A stretch of DNA of 6,536 bases, taken from contig CBDUUP010000260.1 in NCBI GenBank assembly GCA_965370435.1, forward strand, positions 1 to 6,536. Reading direction: 5' to 3'. Under the pieces are notes generated by a model that made no database searches, was not told where the DNA came from, and saw only the letters and a list, made by a program, of their open reading frames with translations. Position numbers and translations under genes: made by a program. This DNA comes from CBDUUP01 sp965370435 (GTDB lineage Bacteria > Chloroflexota > Anaerolineae > Anaerolineales > UBA11579). The first letter of the stretch is position 1; every line of letters starts with the position of its first letter. Positions 1-6,536 of the stretch are shown in pieces.

Positions 1-1
1 G

Positions 2-70
2 GGGCAGCCGCCGAAGGCCGGCGGGGTGAGGGTGAGCCGCTCGCAAGCAAAGCGCCCAAGTTATTGGTGA
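2..70 (+). CDS. 3' end of upstream gene, possibly NuoC C-terminal tail
   Basis: An open frame entering from the left edge reads 22 codons and stops at TGA 68-70, seven bases before the nuoD start. The encoded tail is Gly/Pro/Arg/Lys-rich and ends in KRPSYW; it has no conserved motif I can recognise. The identity rests on context: nuoC normally lies directly upstream of nuoD, and NuoC proteins often end in a variable, poorly conserved tail. The short spacing and the nuoD ribosome binding site overlapping this stop codon fit an operon junction. A second open frame (bases 1-99, ending TAA inside nuoD) is also possible but would overlap nuoD by 22 bases and uses less GC-rich third positions. Both the frame choice and the gene identity are uncertain. 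Confidence 0.35.
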   Translation, partial: GQPPKAGGVRVSRSQAKRPSYW

Positions 71-72
71 GA
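66..72 (+). promoter_or_regulatory. Ribosome binding site of nuoD
   Basis: GGTGAGA lies five bases before the ATG at 78 and is a reasonable Shine-Dalgarno match. It overlaps the TGA (68-70) that probably ends the upstream gene, which suggests coupled translation. It supports ATG 78 as the nuoD start rather than the in-frame ATG at codon 5. Confidence 0.55.
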
Positions 73-77
73 ACCCT

Positions 78-1319
78 ATGCCCGAAAAGATGGAAATAAC
101 CTTCGACGAACTCAAGCACCTGGTCAGCGACCGGGCCATTGAGGGCGACACCATATTGCTCAACATGGGGCCGCAGCATCCCAGCACCCACGGCGTGCTG
201 CGCCTATTGCTGGAACTCGACGGCGAGATCATTGTGAACTGCATCCCCGACATCGGTTTCCTCCACACCGGCATTGAGAAGACCATGGAGTCCAAACGCT
301 ACCAGCAGGCCGAGACCCTGACCGACCGCATGGACTACCTCAACCCGGTGGGCAACAACATGGCTTTCTGCCTGGCGGTGGAGAAACTGACCGGGTTGGA
401 GGTGCCGCCCCGCGCCCTGGTCATCCGGGTGATCCTGTCAGAGCTTCAGCGCATCGCCTCCCACCTGGTCTGGCTGGCGACTATGGCCCTCGACGTTGCC
501 GCCATGTCGGTATTCCTGTACTGCTTCCGCGAGCGGGAGATCATCCTGGACATCATGGAGATGTGCTCTGGGGCGCGGATCATGACCACCTTCATCCGCC
601 CCGGCGGGCTGTGGCGGGACGTGCCGGAGGAGTTCGTACCGGCGGTGCGAAAATTCCTTGACTACTTCCCCGCCCGGGTGGACCAATACGAAGCCCTGCT
701 CAGCAAGAATCCCATCTTTCTAGACCGCACCAAGGACATCGGCGTCATCTCGGCGGAAGACGCCCTAAGCTGGGGGCTGACCGGCCCCACCTTGCGCGGC
801 TCCGGCCCAGCCTATGACATCCGCAAAGCTTACCCTTATGGGGGCTACGAACAATACGAATTCGAGGTGCCTACCGGTACCAACGGCGACGTGTACGACC
901 GCTACGCCTGCCGTATGCAGGAGTTCCGCCAGAGCCTGAGCATTGTCCGCCAGGCCTTGGATAAGTTGGGCAAAACTAAGAAGGGTGACCCAGTGCGCTC
1001 CGACGACCGGAAATACGTGCCTCCGCCCCGCTCTGAACTGGCGACCAGCATGGAGGCCCTCATCCATCACTTCAAGCTGTGGACCGAAGGCTTCTCGGTG
1101 CCGGAGGGGTCGGTGTACCTGCCCATCGAGTCGGCCCGGGGCGAGTTGGGCGTCTACATGGAAAGCGACGGCGGCCCCAAACCCTACCGCCTCCACTTCC
1201 GCGTCCCCTCCCTCAGCCACTTGCAGGTGATGCCCATCCTCTGCAAAGGGCATTACGTGGCGGATGTGGTGGCGATTATTGGCAGCATTGACTTTCTCTT
1301 GGGAGACGTAGACCGGTGA
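78..1319 (+). CDS. nuoD: NADH-quinone oxidoreductase subunit D (49 kDa-type)
   Basis: NuoD is the large subunit of the connecting module of complex I. It descends from the large subunit of NiFe hydrogenases but binds no metal, and with NuoB and NuoH it forms the quinone reduction site at the cytoplasmic face of the membrane. The 413-residue protein is full length for a stand-alone NuoD. It opens with the conserved GPQHPSTHG at residues 31-39 and keeps both quinone-site residues known from Thermus Nqo4: His38 in that motif and Tyr87 in DRMDYL. Other family blocks are HTGIEKTME (63-71), ELQRIASHL, DIRKAYPYGGYE and ESARGELGVY, and the usual end GDVDR. There is no NuoC domain at the N-terminus, so this is not the fused NuoCD form. 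Its TGA overlaps the nuoE start by four bases. No missing key residue was seen. Confidence 0.97.
   Translation: MPEKMEITFDELKHLVSDRAIEGDTILLNMGPQHPSTHGVLRLLLELDGEIIVNCIPDIGFLHTGIEKTMESKRYQQAETLTDRMDYLNPVGNNMAFCLAVEKLTGLEVPPRALVIRVILSELQRIASHLVWLATMALDVAAMSVFLYCFREREIILDIMEMCSGARIMTTFIRPGGLWRDVPEEFVPAVRKFLDYFPARVDQYEALLSKNPIFLDRTKDIGVISAEDALSWGLTGPTLRGSGPAYDIRKAYPYGGYEQYEFEVPTGTNGDVYDRYACRMQEFRQSLSIVRQALDKLGKTKKGDPVRSDDRKYVPPPRSELATSMEALIHHFKLWTEGFSVPEGSVYLPIESARGELGVYMESDGGPKPYRLHFRVPSLSHLQVMPILCKGHYVADVVAIIGSIDFLLGDVDR
1301..1306 (+). promoter_or_regulatory. Ribosome binding site of nuoE, inside nuoD
   Basis: GGGAGA lies within the last codons of nuoD, nine bases before GTG 1316. It decides the start of nuoE: an unusual GTG that shares bases with the nuoD stop (GTGA). 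The next in-frame ATG, at codon 29, would remove the N-terminal helical part of the family fold. Confidence 0.55.
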
Positions 1320-1822
1320 ACAAACTCAAAGAACAACATTCCCAGGAGATCGAAGGCATACTGGCGAAGTATCCCGACCACCAGAGACGGTCGGCGGTGA
1401 TGCCCTTGCTCTACATCGCCCAACGTGAAGAGGGCTACGTCACCAAGCAGCACATGCAGCAGATCGGCGAGATCCTGGATATGTCCGCCACCCAGGTGGC
1501 CTCCATTGTCGGGTTTTACACCCTCTACCACGATAAACCCGGCGGCAAACACCGCGTCCAGGTCTGCACCGACCTGCCCTGCGCTTTGCGGGGCGCGGAC
1601 AAATTCCTGGAGAACCTCTGCGAGAACGCCGGCGTCCAGGTAGGGGAGACCTCCCAGGACGGCCTGGTCAGCATCGAGGCGGTGATGTGTCTGGCGGGCT
1701 GCGACAAAGCCCCCATGTTCCAGGTGCAGAACGAGGCGGGGATCGCCTACCACGAAGATCAAACCGTGGAGACCGCCCTGGAATTGATCGAGTCCTTGCG
1801 GGGGGAGGCAGGCGACGCATGA
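1316..1822 (+). CDS. nuoE: NADH-quinone oxidoreductase subunit E (24 kDa-type)
   Basis: NuoE is a thioredoxin-like [2Fe-2S] protein of the NADH dehydrogenase module. It binds cluster N1a, near the FMN of NuoF, and partners NuoF in the peripheral arm. The 168-residue product has the usual length. An N-terminal helical part (about residues 1-75, including YPDHQRRSAVMPLLYIAQ and VASIVGFYTLYH) precedes the thioredoxin-like domain. The four ligands are in place: Cys84 and Cys89 (CTDLPC) and Cys125 and Cys129 (CLAGC). Translation begins at GTG within the GTGA overlap with nuoD and ends in an ATGA overlap with nuoF, so expression should be coupled on both sides. Related subunits occur in NAD-reducing hydrogenases and formate dehydrogenases, but the neighbours here make complex I the clear assignment. 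Confidence 0.96.
   Translation: MNKLKEQHSQEIEGILAKYPDHQRRSAVMPLLYIAQREEGYVTKQHMQQIGEILDMSATQVASIVGFYTLYHDKPGGKHRVQVCTDLPCALRGADKFLENLCENAGVQVGETSQDGLVSIEAVMCLAGCDKAPMFQVQNEAGIAYHEDQTVETALELIESLRGEAGDA
1804..1808 (+). promoter_or_regulatory. Ribosome binding site of nuoF, inside nuoE
   Basis: GGAGG, within the longer purine run GGGGGAGG, is a near-perfect Shine-Dalgarno core ten bases before ATG 1819. It fixes the nuoF start at 1819 and argues against the longer open frame reaching back to 1687. Confidence 0.7.
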
Positions 1823-3096
1823 CTGGCCTCATCCTGCTCCGCCACCGGGATAATCCCAAACTGAACCAATTGGACGAATACGTCAAGCAGGGCGGCTTCG
1901 AGACCTTCAAGAAAGCCGTCACCAGCATGAAACCCGAGGAAGTGACCGATATCGTCAAGGCCTCCGGGCTGCGGGGGCGCGGCGGGGCCGGTTTCCCCAC
2001 CGGGCTGAAATGGTCCTTCATGGACAACAACGCCTGGCCCCATTACGTGGTCGCCAACGCCGACGAATCCGAGCCGGGCACCTTCAAAGACCGGGAGATC
2101 ATGGAAGGCAACCCCTTCCAATTCCTGGAGGGGTGCATGCTTTCCGCGTATGCGGTGCAGGCCGAGGCGGTCTACATTTACTGCCGGGGCGAGTTCTGGC
2201 AGCTCGCCGGGGAACTGGATGAACGCATCGCCGAGTTGGAGAAGGCCGGATATTTGGGCGACAAGCTCTTCGGCACGGAGTATTCGCTGCGGGTCTACAC
2301 CCACCTGGGCGCGGGAGCCTACATCTGCGGCGAGGAGACCGCCTTATTAGAATCGATGGAAGGCAAGCTGGGCCAGCCCCGATTGCGCCCGCCCTTCCCG
2401 CCCTCTGTCGGACTCTTCGGCAAGCCCACTGTAGTAAACAATGTCGAAACCCTCACCAACGTGCCCGACATCATTGAAAAGGGCGCAGATTGGTATCGAA
2501 CCATCGGCACCGAGCGAAGCCCCGGCCCCAAGATATTCTCCCTCTCCGGCCGGGTAGAACGCCCCGGCAACTACGAACTGCCTCTGGGGACCACCTTTAG
2601 AGAATTGATATTCGAGCACGGCGGCGGCATCCTGGATGGGGGCCAGATCAAAGCCATCATGCCTGCGGGGGCATCGTCCTCCCTGATCGTGGCTACCGAA
2701 GATGCTCTCGACACCCCCATGGATTACGAGAGCGTCCCCAACGTGGGCGCGCAGTTGGGTTCCGCCTCCGTCATCGTGATTGACCAAACGGTGAACATGG
2801 ACTGGCTGATTAACAAGACCGTCCATTTCTTCAATCATGAGTCCTGCGGCAAATGCACGCCCTGCCGGGAGGGCGCGTTCTGGATGAGCAACATCACCGA
2901 ACGCATCCATACCGGGCAGGCGGCCTGGGCAGACGTCGAACTGCTGACCGAGGTCGCCAGCCAGATCAAAGGAAAATGCTTCTGCGCCCTGGGTGAATTC
3001 TCCATCGAGGCGGTGCTCTCCAGCATTGAGCGCTTCCCGGAGGATTTCAAGGCCGCAGTGAACGTGAAAGATGATGAAGCAACGAGCGAACTATGA
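1819..3096 (+). CDS. nuoF: NADH-quinone oxidoreductase subunit F (51 kDa-type, FMN and NADH binding)
   Basis: NuoF is the electron entry point of complex I: it oxidises NADH with bound FMN and passes electrons to its [4Fe-4S] cluster N3. From ATG 1819 the protein has 425 residues, normal for the family. The FMN/NADH-binding fold shows GRGGAGFPTG (53-62) followed by LKW, NADESEPGTFKDR (80-92) and the glycine-rich GAGAYICGEETALLESMEGK (164-183). The C-terminal N3 domain has Cys343, Cys346 and Cys349 (SCGKCTPCREG) and the distal ligand Cys389 (CFCALGEF). An extra cysteine, Cys387, lies two residues before that ligand. The C-terminal tail is short and acidic. The frame is open back to 1687, but that part would overlap nuoE by 136 bases and has no NuoF similarity. 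The gene overlaps both nuoE and nuoG by four bases (ATGA). Confidence 0.97.
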   Translation: MTGLILLRHRDNPKLNQLDEYVKQGGFETFKKAVTSMKPEEVTDIVKASGLRGRGGAGFPTGLKWSFMDNNAWPHYVVANADESEPGTFKDREIMEGNPFQFLEGCMLSAYAVQAEAVYIYCRGEFWQLAGELDERIAELEKAGYLGDKLFGTEYSLRVYTHLGAGAYICGEETALLESMEGKLGQPRLRPPFPPSVGLFGKPTVVNNVETLTNVPDIIEKGADWYRTIGTERSPGPKIFSLSGRVERPGNYELPLGTTFRELIFEHGGGILDGGQIKAIMPAGASSSLIVATEDALDTPMDYESVPNVGAQLGSASVIVIDQTVNMDWLINKTVHFFNHESCGKCTPCREGAFWMSNITERIHTGQAAWADVELLTEVASQIKGKCFCALGEFSIEAVLSSIERFPEDFKAAVNVKDDEATSEL

Positions 3097-5612
3097 GTGA
3101 ATTGGTAACCCTGACCATTGATGGACAAGCGATAAGCGTCCCGCCGGGCACCCTGGTGGTGGATGCGGCCAAAAAATTGGGCATTGATATTCCCGTCTTT
3201 TGCTACCATCCCAAGATGGAGCCGGTGGGCATGTGCCGGATGTGCCTGGTGGAGATCGGCCGCCCGGTGCGAGACCGCGCCACCGGCGAGTTAGCGCTGG
3301 AAGAGGACGGCTCCCCCAAGATCGGCTACGGCCCCAAGATGGAGACCGCCTGCACCGTGCCGGTCATGGAAGGCATGCTGGTGAACGGGTTCAACGAGAA
3401 GGTGCAGAGGGCACGCAAGGATGTGCTGGAATTCACCCTCACTTCCCATCCCCTGGACTGCCCCGTCTGCGACAAGGGCGGCGAGTGCCCCTTGCAGAAC
3501 CTGACCCTGGCCTACGGGCCGGGGGAGAGCCGCTACATATATGATGAGAAGAAAAAGGCCGACAAGCGCGTCCCCCTGGGCGACCTGATCTTCCTGGACC
3601 GGGAACGGTGCATCCAATGCGCCCGCTGCACCCGTTTCCAGGATGAAGTGGTGGGGGAACCGGTGATCGGCTTCAACAACCGCGGCCGGGCATTGGAGAT
3701 TGTCACCTTCTCCGACCCGGGCTTCGATTCTTATTTCTCCGGCAACACCAGCGACATTTGCCCGGTAGGCGCGCTGACCACCGCCGATTTCCGCTTCGGG
3801 GCCAGGCCCTGGGAGTTGAATGCCGCGGCCTCGATTTGCCCCCATTGCCCGGTGGGCTGCAACACCACCCTCAACGTCCGGCGGGAGGCCGCTTCGGATG
3901 GGCGGGTGGTGGTCAAGCGGGTGATGCCCCGCCAAAACGAGCAAGTTAACGAAGTCTGGCTCTGCGACAAGGGCCGCTTCGCCTATCACTTCACCGAGAG
4001 CGTGGATCGCATCACCGAACCCTTGATCCGCAAGAATGGCGAGATCGTCGCCGCAAGCTGGGATGAAGCCCTGGACCTGGTGGCCGAGAAATTCGAAGCG
4101 GCCAAAGGCGGGCTGCTGACCCTGGCCAGCGGCCGCCTCACCAACGAAGACCTCTTCAACCTTTCTCATTTGACCAAGCAGTTAGGCGGTACATCCGTCC
4201 TGAACAGCCAAATGGGGGGCGGCGACCTGACCGCCCAGGTAGGCGTGGGGCAGGGGACCGATTTCGCCAAGATGGGAGCCGGGACGGCCATTCTGGTCGT
4301 CGCCAGCGACCTGCAAGAAGAAGCGCCCATCTGGTGGCTGCGAGTTAAGCAAGCCGCCGAGCGCGGGGCTGCGCTCATCGTCGCTAACCCCCGACCCACC
4401 AAGACCGACCGTTACGCCGCCCATTTCCTCCGCTATCCCTACGGCGCGGAGGCGGCCATGATATTGGCGATGTTGAACGCCATCTCCGCCAAGGAGCTTA
4501 AACTGCCCGGCGGAGTCAAGGAATTGTCCTCCAAAGAACTCAAATCTGCCGCTCAGGCCTTCGCCCAGGCGGAGGACGCGGTGGTCATCTTCGGGAGCGA
4601 AGGCGTCGGACTGGACGGTTCCACCGCCCTGGCCGAAGCCTGCGCCAATCTGTTAACCGCCACCGGACACACCGGCAAACCCAACAACGGCCTCATCGGC
4701 GTGTGGGAGCAGGCCAATACCCAAGGGGCCTGGGACATGGGCTTCCGTCCGATGGGAGGCCTCTCCGAGGCCATGAGCGTGGCCAAAGCCCTCTACGTTG
4801 CCGGGACCGACCCGGCCGGGGACGACCCCGCCCTGAGCGAAGCCGTCCAAACCGCCGGTTTCGTCGTCGTGCAGGACATCTTCATGACCGAGACCGCCAA
4901 GCTGGCCGACGTGATCTTGCCCGCCCAGGCTTTCACCGAGCGGGAGGGGACTTACACCTCCGGCGAGCGGCGCGTCCAGCGATTCTATACAGCCATCCCG
5001 GCTCGTCCGGGCACTAAACCCGATTTCGCCATCACCGCCGAACTCGGCGCACGGCTGGATATTGAATTGGAGAAAGTTGCTCCCAGCCGCGCCTTGCTGC
5101 GTATAGCCGAAAAGATTGACGCTTACGCCGGATTGACCTACCGCAAGCTGGCCCAGACCGTGGAACAATGGCCCATCATCGGGCGCGACGATCTTTATTA
5201 TGGCGGGACTAGCTATCAAAACAAGCAAGGTCTGGGCGTGCAAACACCCTCCGCCGCCGAGAACGGCGCAGCCCCCTCGTTGAGCATCCCCGATTTTCCG
5301 GAAGCCGTCTCCGCTGACGGCGGCCTGCTGGCGGTCCCGATCACCGTCCTCTATGACCAATCCAGGACTGTGGCCGCCTCGGAGGTCTTAGCGAATCGAC
5401 TGACGGGGCCGCAAGTGACTCTTAATCCCGCCGACGCGGAGGGGTTGGGCGTCGCCCAGGATGCGCAGGCGCTAGTTAAGTTGAACGACGCTTCCTTTAC
5501 CGTGACCGCCAAACTAGACCCGGGCGTGCCCGAAGGCGTGGCATTGATACCCCGCAGCGTCGGCATCCCCATTACAAGGCCAACGCCGGTCAAGATCCAG
5601 GTTCAAGGATAG
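3093..5612 (+). CDS. nuoG: NADH-quinone oxidoreductase subunit G (75 kDa-type, multi-cluster Fe-S protein)
   Basis: NuoG carries electrons through the peripheral arm from NuoF towards NuoI and NuoB. The 839-residue protein has an N-terminal [2Fe-2S] ferredoxin domain with Cys37, Cys48, Cys51 and Cys87 (N1b). Next comes the His-ligated cluster N5 (His119, Cys123, Cys126, Cys132), then N4 (Cys173, Cys176, Cys179, with Cys223 in DICPVGAL). A fourth set, Cys249, Cys252, Cys256 and Cys291, matches N7, the off-path cluster of some bacteria that is absent from mitochondria. Residues from about 300 on resemble molybdopterin oxidoreductases, as usual for NuoG, and end in a beta-barrel-like C-terminal domain. 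In the family this part is thought to be structural. The N1b loop between Cys51 and Cys87 is long, as in Thermus Nqo3. The start overlaps the nuoF stop (ATGA) and has only a weak GAG ahead of it (3084-3086), so it probably depends on coupling. Formate dehydrogenase alpha subunits share the architecture, but the context settles it. Confidence 0.96.
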   Translation: MSELVTLTIDGQAISVPPGTLVVDAAKKLGIDIPVFCYHPKMEPVGMCRMCLVEIGRPVRDRATGELALEEDGSPKIGYGPKMETACTVPVMEGMLVNGFNEKVQRARKDVLEFTLTSHPLDCPVCDKGGECPLQNLTLAYGPGESRYIYDEKKKADKRVPLGDLIFLDRERCIQCARCTRFQDEVVGEPVIGFNNRGRALEIVTFSDPGFDSYFSGNTSDICPVGALTTADFRFGARPWELNAAASICPHCPVGCNTTLNVRREAASDGRVVVKRVMPRQNEQVNEVWLCDKGRFAYHFTESVDRITEPLIRKNGEIVAASWDEALDLVAEKFEAAKGGLLTLASGRLTNEDLFNLSHLTKQLGGTSVLNSQMGGGDLTAQVGVGQGTDFAKMGAGTAILVVASDLQEEAPIWWLRVKQAAERGAALIVANPRPTKTDRYAAHFLRYPYGAEAAMILAMLNAISAKELKLPGGVKELSSKELKSAAQAFAQAEDAVVIFGSEGVGLDGSTALAEACANLLTATGHTGKPNNGLIGVWEQANTQGAWDMGFRPMGGLSEAMSVAKALYVAGTDPAGDDPALSEAVQTAGFVVVQDIFMTETAKLADVILPAQAFTEREGTYTSGERRVQRFYTAIPARPGTKPDFAITAELGARLDIELEKVAPSRALLRIAEKIDAYAGLTYRKLAQTVEQWPIIGRDDLYYGGTSYQNKQGLGVQTPSAAENGAAPSLSIPDFPEAVSADGGLLAVPITVLYDQSRTVAASEVLANRLTGPQVTLNPADAEGLGVAQDAQALVKLNDASFTVTAKLDPGVPEGVALIPRSVGIPITRPTPVKIQVQG
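5605..5609 (+). promoter_or_regulatory. Ribosome binding site of nuoH
   Basis: AAGGA, in the last codons of nuoG, lies six bases before ATG 5616. It supports this start, from which the first membrane helix follows directly. Confidence 0.55.
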
Positions 5613-5615
5613 ACT

Positions 5616-6512
5616 ATGGATTTCGTTGTATTATTAGAATGGACCATCAAGGGCGCCATACTGATCCTGGTGCTGCTCACCGGGTTCGCCTATACGACCC
5701 TTTACGAGCGCAAGCTGTTGGCGCGCATCCAGACTCGCATCGGCCCCAACCGGGCTGGGCCTTTCGCCTTGCTGCAGCCGGTGGCGGACGGCATCAAGCT
5801 CATCACCAAAGAGGAATTGATCCCCGCCAAAGCCGACAAACTCATTTTCCTGATGGCCCCGATCATCACCGTGGTCCCCGCCTTCATCATCCTGGCGGTG
5901 GTGCCCTGGGGAGATACGATCAATATCTTTGGACGAGATGTCTTTCTGGGCATCACCGATATCAACGTGGGCGTGCTGTATATCCTGTCGGTGGCCTCCA
6001 TAGCAGTCTACGGCATTGTGCTGGCGGGTTGGGCCTCCAACAACAAGTACGCCATGATGGGCGGGCTGCGCTCCACAGCGCAGATGATAAGCTACGAACT
6101 ATCTCTGGGCCTGGCTTTCATCGGCCCTATGATGATGACCAGTTCTATGAGCATGATGGACATCGTCAACGGCCAAAAAGGGCTGTGGTTCGTGGTGCTC
6201 AACCCCCTGGGCGCCATTATCTTCATCATCGCCATGATCGCCGAGGTCAACCGAGACCCCTTCGACATGCCCGAAGCCGAGCAGGAATTGACCGCCGGAT
6301 ACCACGTCGAGTACTCTGGGATGAAGTTCGCCCTGTTCTTCATGGCCGAGTACATGAAGATGGCCGCGGTGAGCGCCATTTGCGCCACGCTGTTCTTCGG
6401 CGGGTTCCGCGGGCCATACGTCGATACCTACGCCTGGCTCGGTCCCATTTACCTTTTCATAAAGATATTCCTGTTCCTGGGCCTTATGATCTGGATACGA
6501 GCCTCTGGTTAG
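5616..6512 (+). CDS. nuoH: NADH-quinone oxidoreductase subunit H (ND1-type), C-terminally truncated as read
   Basis: NuoH is the membrane subunit that docks the peripheral arm and lines the quinone entry channel. The N-terminal part is typical: a first helix (about 10-30), then YERKLLARIQTRIGPNRAGP (30-49) and LLQPVADGIKLITKE. Further hydrophobic segments lie roughly at 72-98, 117-139, 158-178, 192-210, 240-262 and 273-294. The most conserved family signature, EVNRDPFDMPEAEQEL (210-225) followed by EYSGMKFALFF, is intact. The frame ends at TAG 6510-6512 directly after WIRASG (293-298). Family members continue from this RAS/RAT with a Leu-Pro-Arg-x-Arg-Tyr-Asp-like stretch and one last helix, for about 320-345 residues in all; here there are 298 and seven visible helices. 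As read, the protein lacks helix 8. A broken gene, an insertion or an assembly error at the right edge are all possible. The identity is certain; the true 3' end is not. Confidence 0.93.
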   Translation: MDFVVLLEWTIKGAILILVLLTGFAYTTLYERKLLARIQTRIGPNRAGPFALLQPVADGIKLITKEELIPAKADKLIFLMAPIITVVPAFIILAVVPWGDTINIFGRDVFLGITDINVGVLYILSVASIAVYGIVLAGWASNNKYAMMGGLRSTAQMISYELSLGLAFIGPMMMTSSMSMMDIVNGQKGLWFVVLNPLGAIIFIIAMIAEVNRDPFDMPEAEQELTAGYHVEYSGMKFALFFMAEYMKMAAVSAICATLFFGGFRGPYVDTYAWLGPIYLFIKIFLFLGLMIWIRASG

Positions 6513-6536
6513 TTGGTGGAGAGTCAGTGACGCTAT
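6513..6536 (+). other. Sequence after the nuoH stop, with possible ribosome binding site
   Basis: These 24 bases follow the early nuoH stop. None of the three forward frames gives the conserved continuation expected for NuoH. GGAGAG at 6518-6523 resembles a Shine-Dalgarno site, and the last two bases (AT) would become an ATG if the next base is G, at a spacing of 11. That could be the start of the next gene (nuoI in the usual order), but it depends on a base that is not in the window. Confidence 0.25.

Noticed and set aside
8..24. Inverted repeat CCGCC / GGCGG with a 7-base loop, as a possible terminator or attenuator
   Set aside because: The stem is only five pairs with no following T-run, and it lies in what is probably the coding tail of the upstream gene. 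In GC-rich DNA such short hairpins are expected by chance.
1687..1818. Longer N-terminus for NuoF starting at GTG 1687
   Set aside because: It would overlap nuoE by 136 bases, encodes an Arg/Gly-rich sequence unlike NuoF, and ignores the strong ribosome binding site before ATG 1819.
3291..4169. Long open frame of 292 codons on the minus strand, opposite nuoG
   Set aside because: It is antisense to a highly conserved gene, shows no recognisable domain, and is the kind of long spurious frame that GC-rich coding DNA produces. The same holds for the other minus-strand frames, such as 4653-5360 and 2347-2910.
3093..5612. nuoE-F-G as part of an NAD-dependent formate dehydrogenase or bifurcating hydrogenase
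   Set aside because: NuoG has the complex I cluster set and the genes are flanked by nuoD and nuoH in standard order. No hydrogenase active-site subunit or formate dehydrogenase accessory gene is present.
6507..6520. Resemblance of TTAGTTGGTGG to a conserved 16S rRNA segment
   Set aside because: The match is about 11 bases and the flanking bases do not follow the rRNA sequence, so it is most likely chance.

Overview
The window is a gapless, single-strand (+) stretch of a bacterial respiratory complex I (NADH:quinone oxidoreductase, type I) operon. It holds nuoD, nuoE, nuoF, nuoG and nuoH in canonical order, preceded by 77 bases that probably carry the last codons of an upstream gene (nuoC is expected from the usual order). 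No RNA genes, mobile elements, CRISPR arrays, promoters or terminators were recognised. Every stretch over 300 bases is coding.

The DNA is GC-rich by eye. The proteins look like those of free-living bacteria: NuoC and NuoD appear to be separate genes (not the fused nuoCD of enterobacteria), and NuoG carries the ligands for the extra N7 cluster and a loop in its first ferredoxin domain that resembles Thermus Nqo3. My best guess from general similarity is a Chloroflexota (Anaerolineae-like) bacterium, probably from a metagenome. This is inference only, and other deep-branching phyla are possible.

Layout: 1-77 upstream gene tail and nuoD ribosome binding site; 78-1319 nuoD (quinone-site subunit of the connecting module); 1316-1822 nuoE, 1819-3096 nuoF and 3093-5612 nuoG (NADH dehydrogenase module, with FMN and Fe-S clusters N1a, N3, N1b, N4, N5 and N7); 5616-6512 nuoH (membrane anchor that forms part of the quinone chamber). 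Three successive junctions are 4-base start/stop overlaps (GTGA, ATGA, ATGA) and the fourth is a 3-base gap, so the genes are almost certainly co-transcribed and translationally coupled. Electrons would pass from NADH to FMN in NuoF, along the clusters of NuoE, NuoF and NuoG, then through NuoB and NuoI (outside the window) to quinone bound between NuoD and NuoH.

The window is mostly ordinary. The one real anomaly is the end of nuoH. The reading frame stops right after the conserved WIRAS segment, about 30 residues short of the family, without the final transmembrane helix. None of the three forward frames continues the expected conserved sequence, which points to a breakpoint, insertion or assembly junction near base 6506 rather than a simple frameshift. 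I found no sign of an undescribed system.
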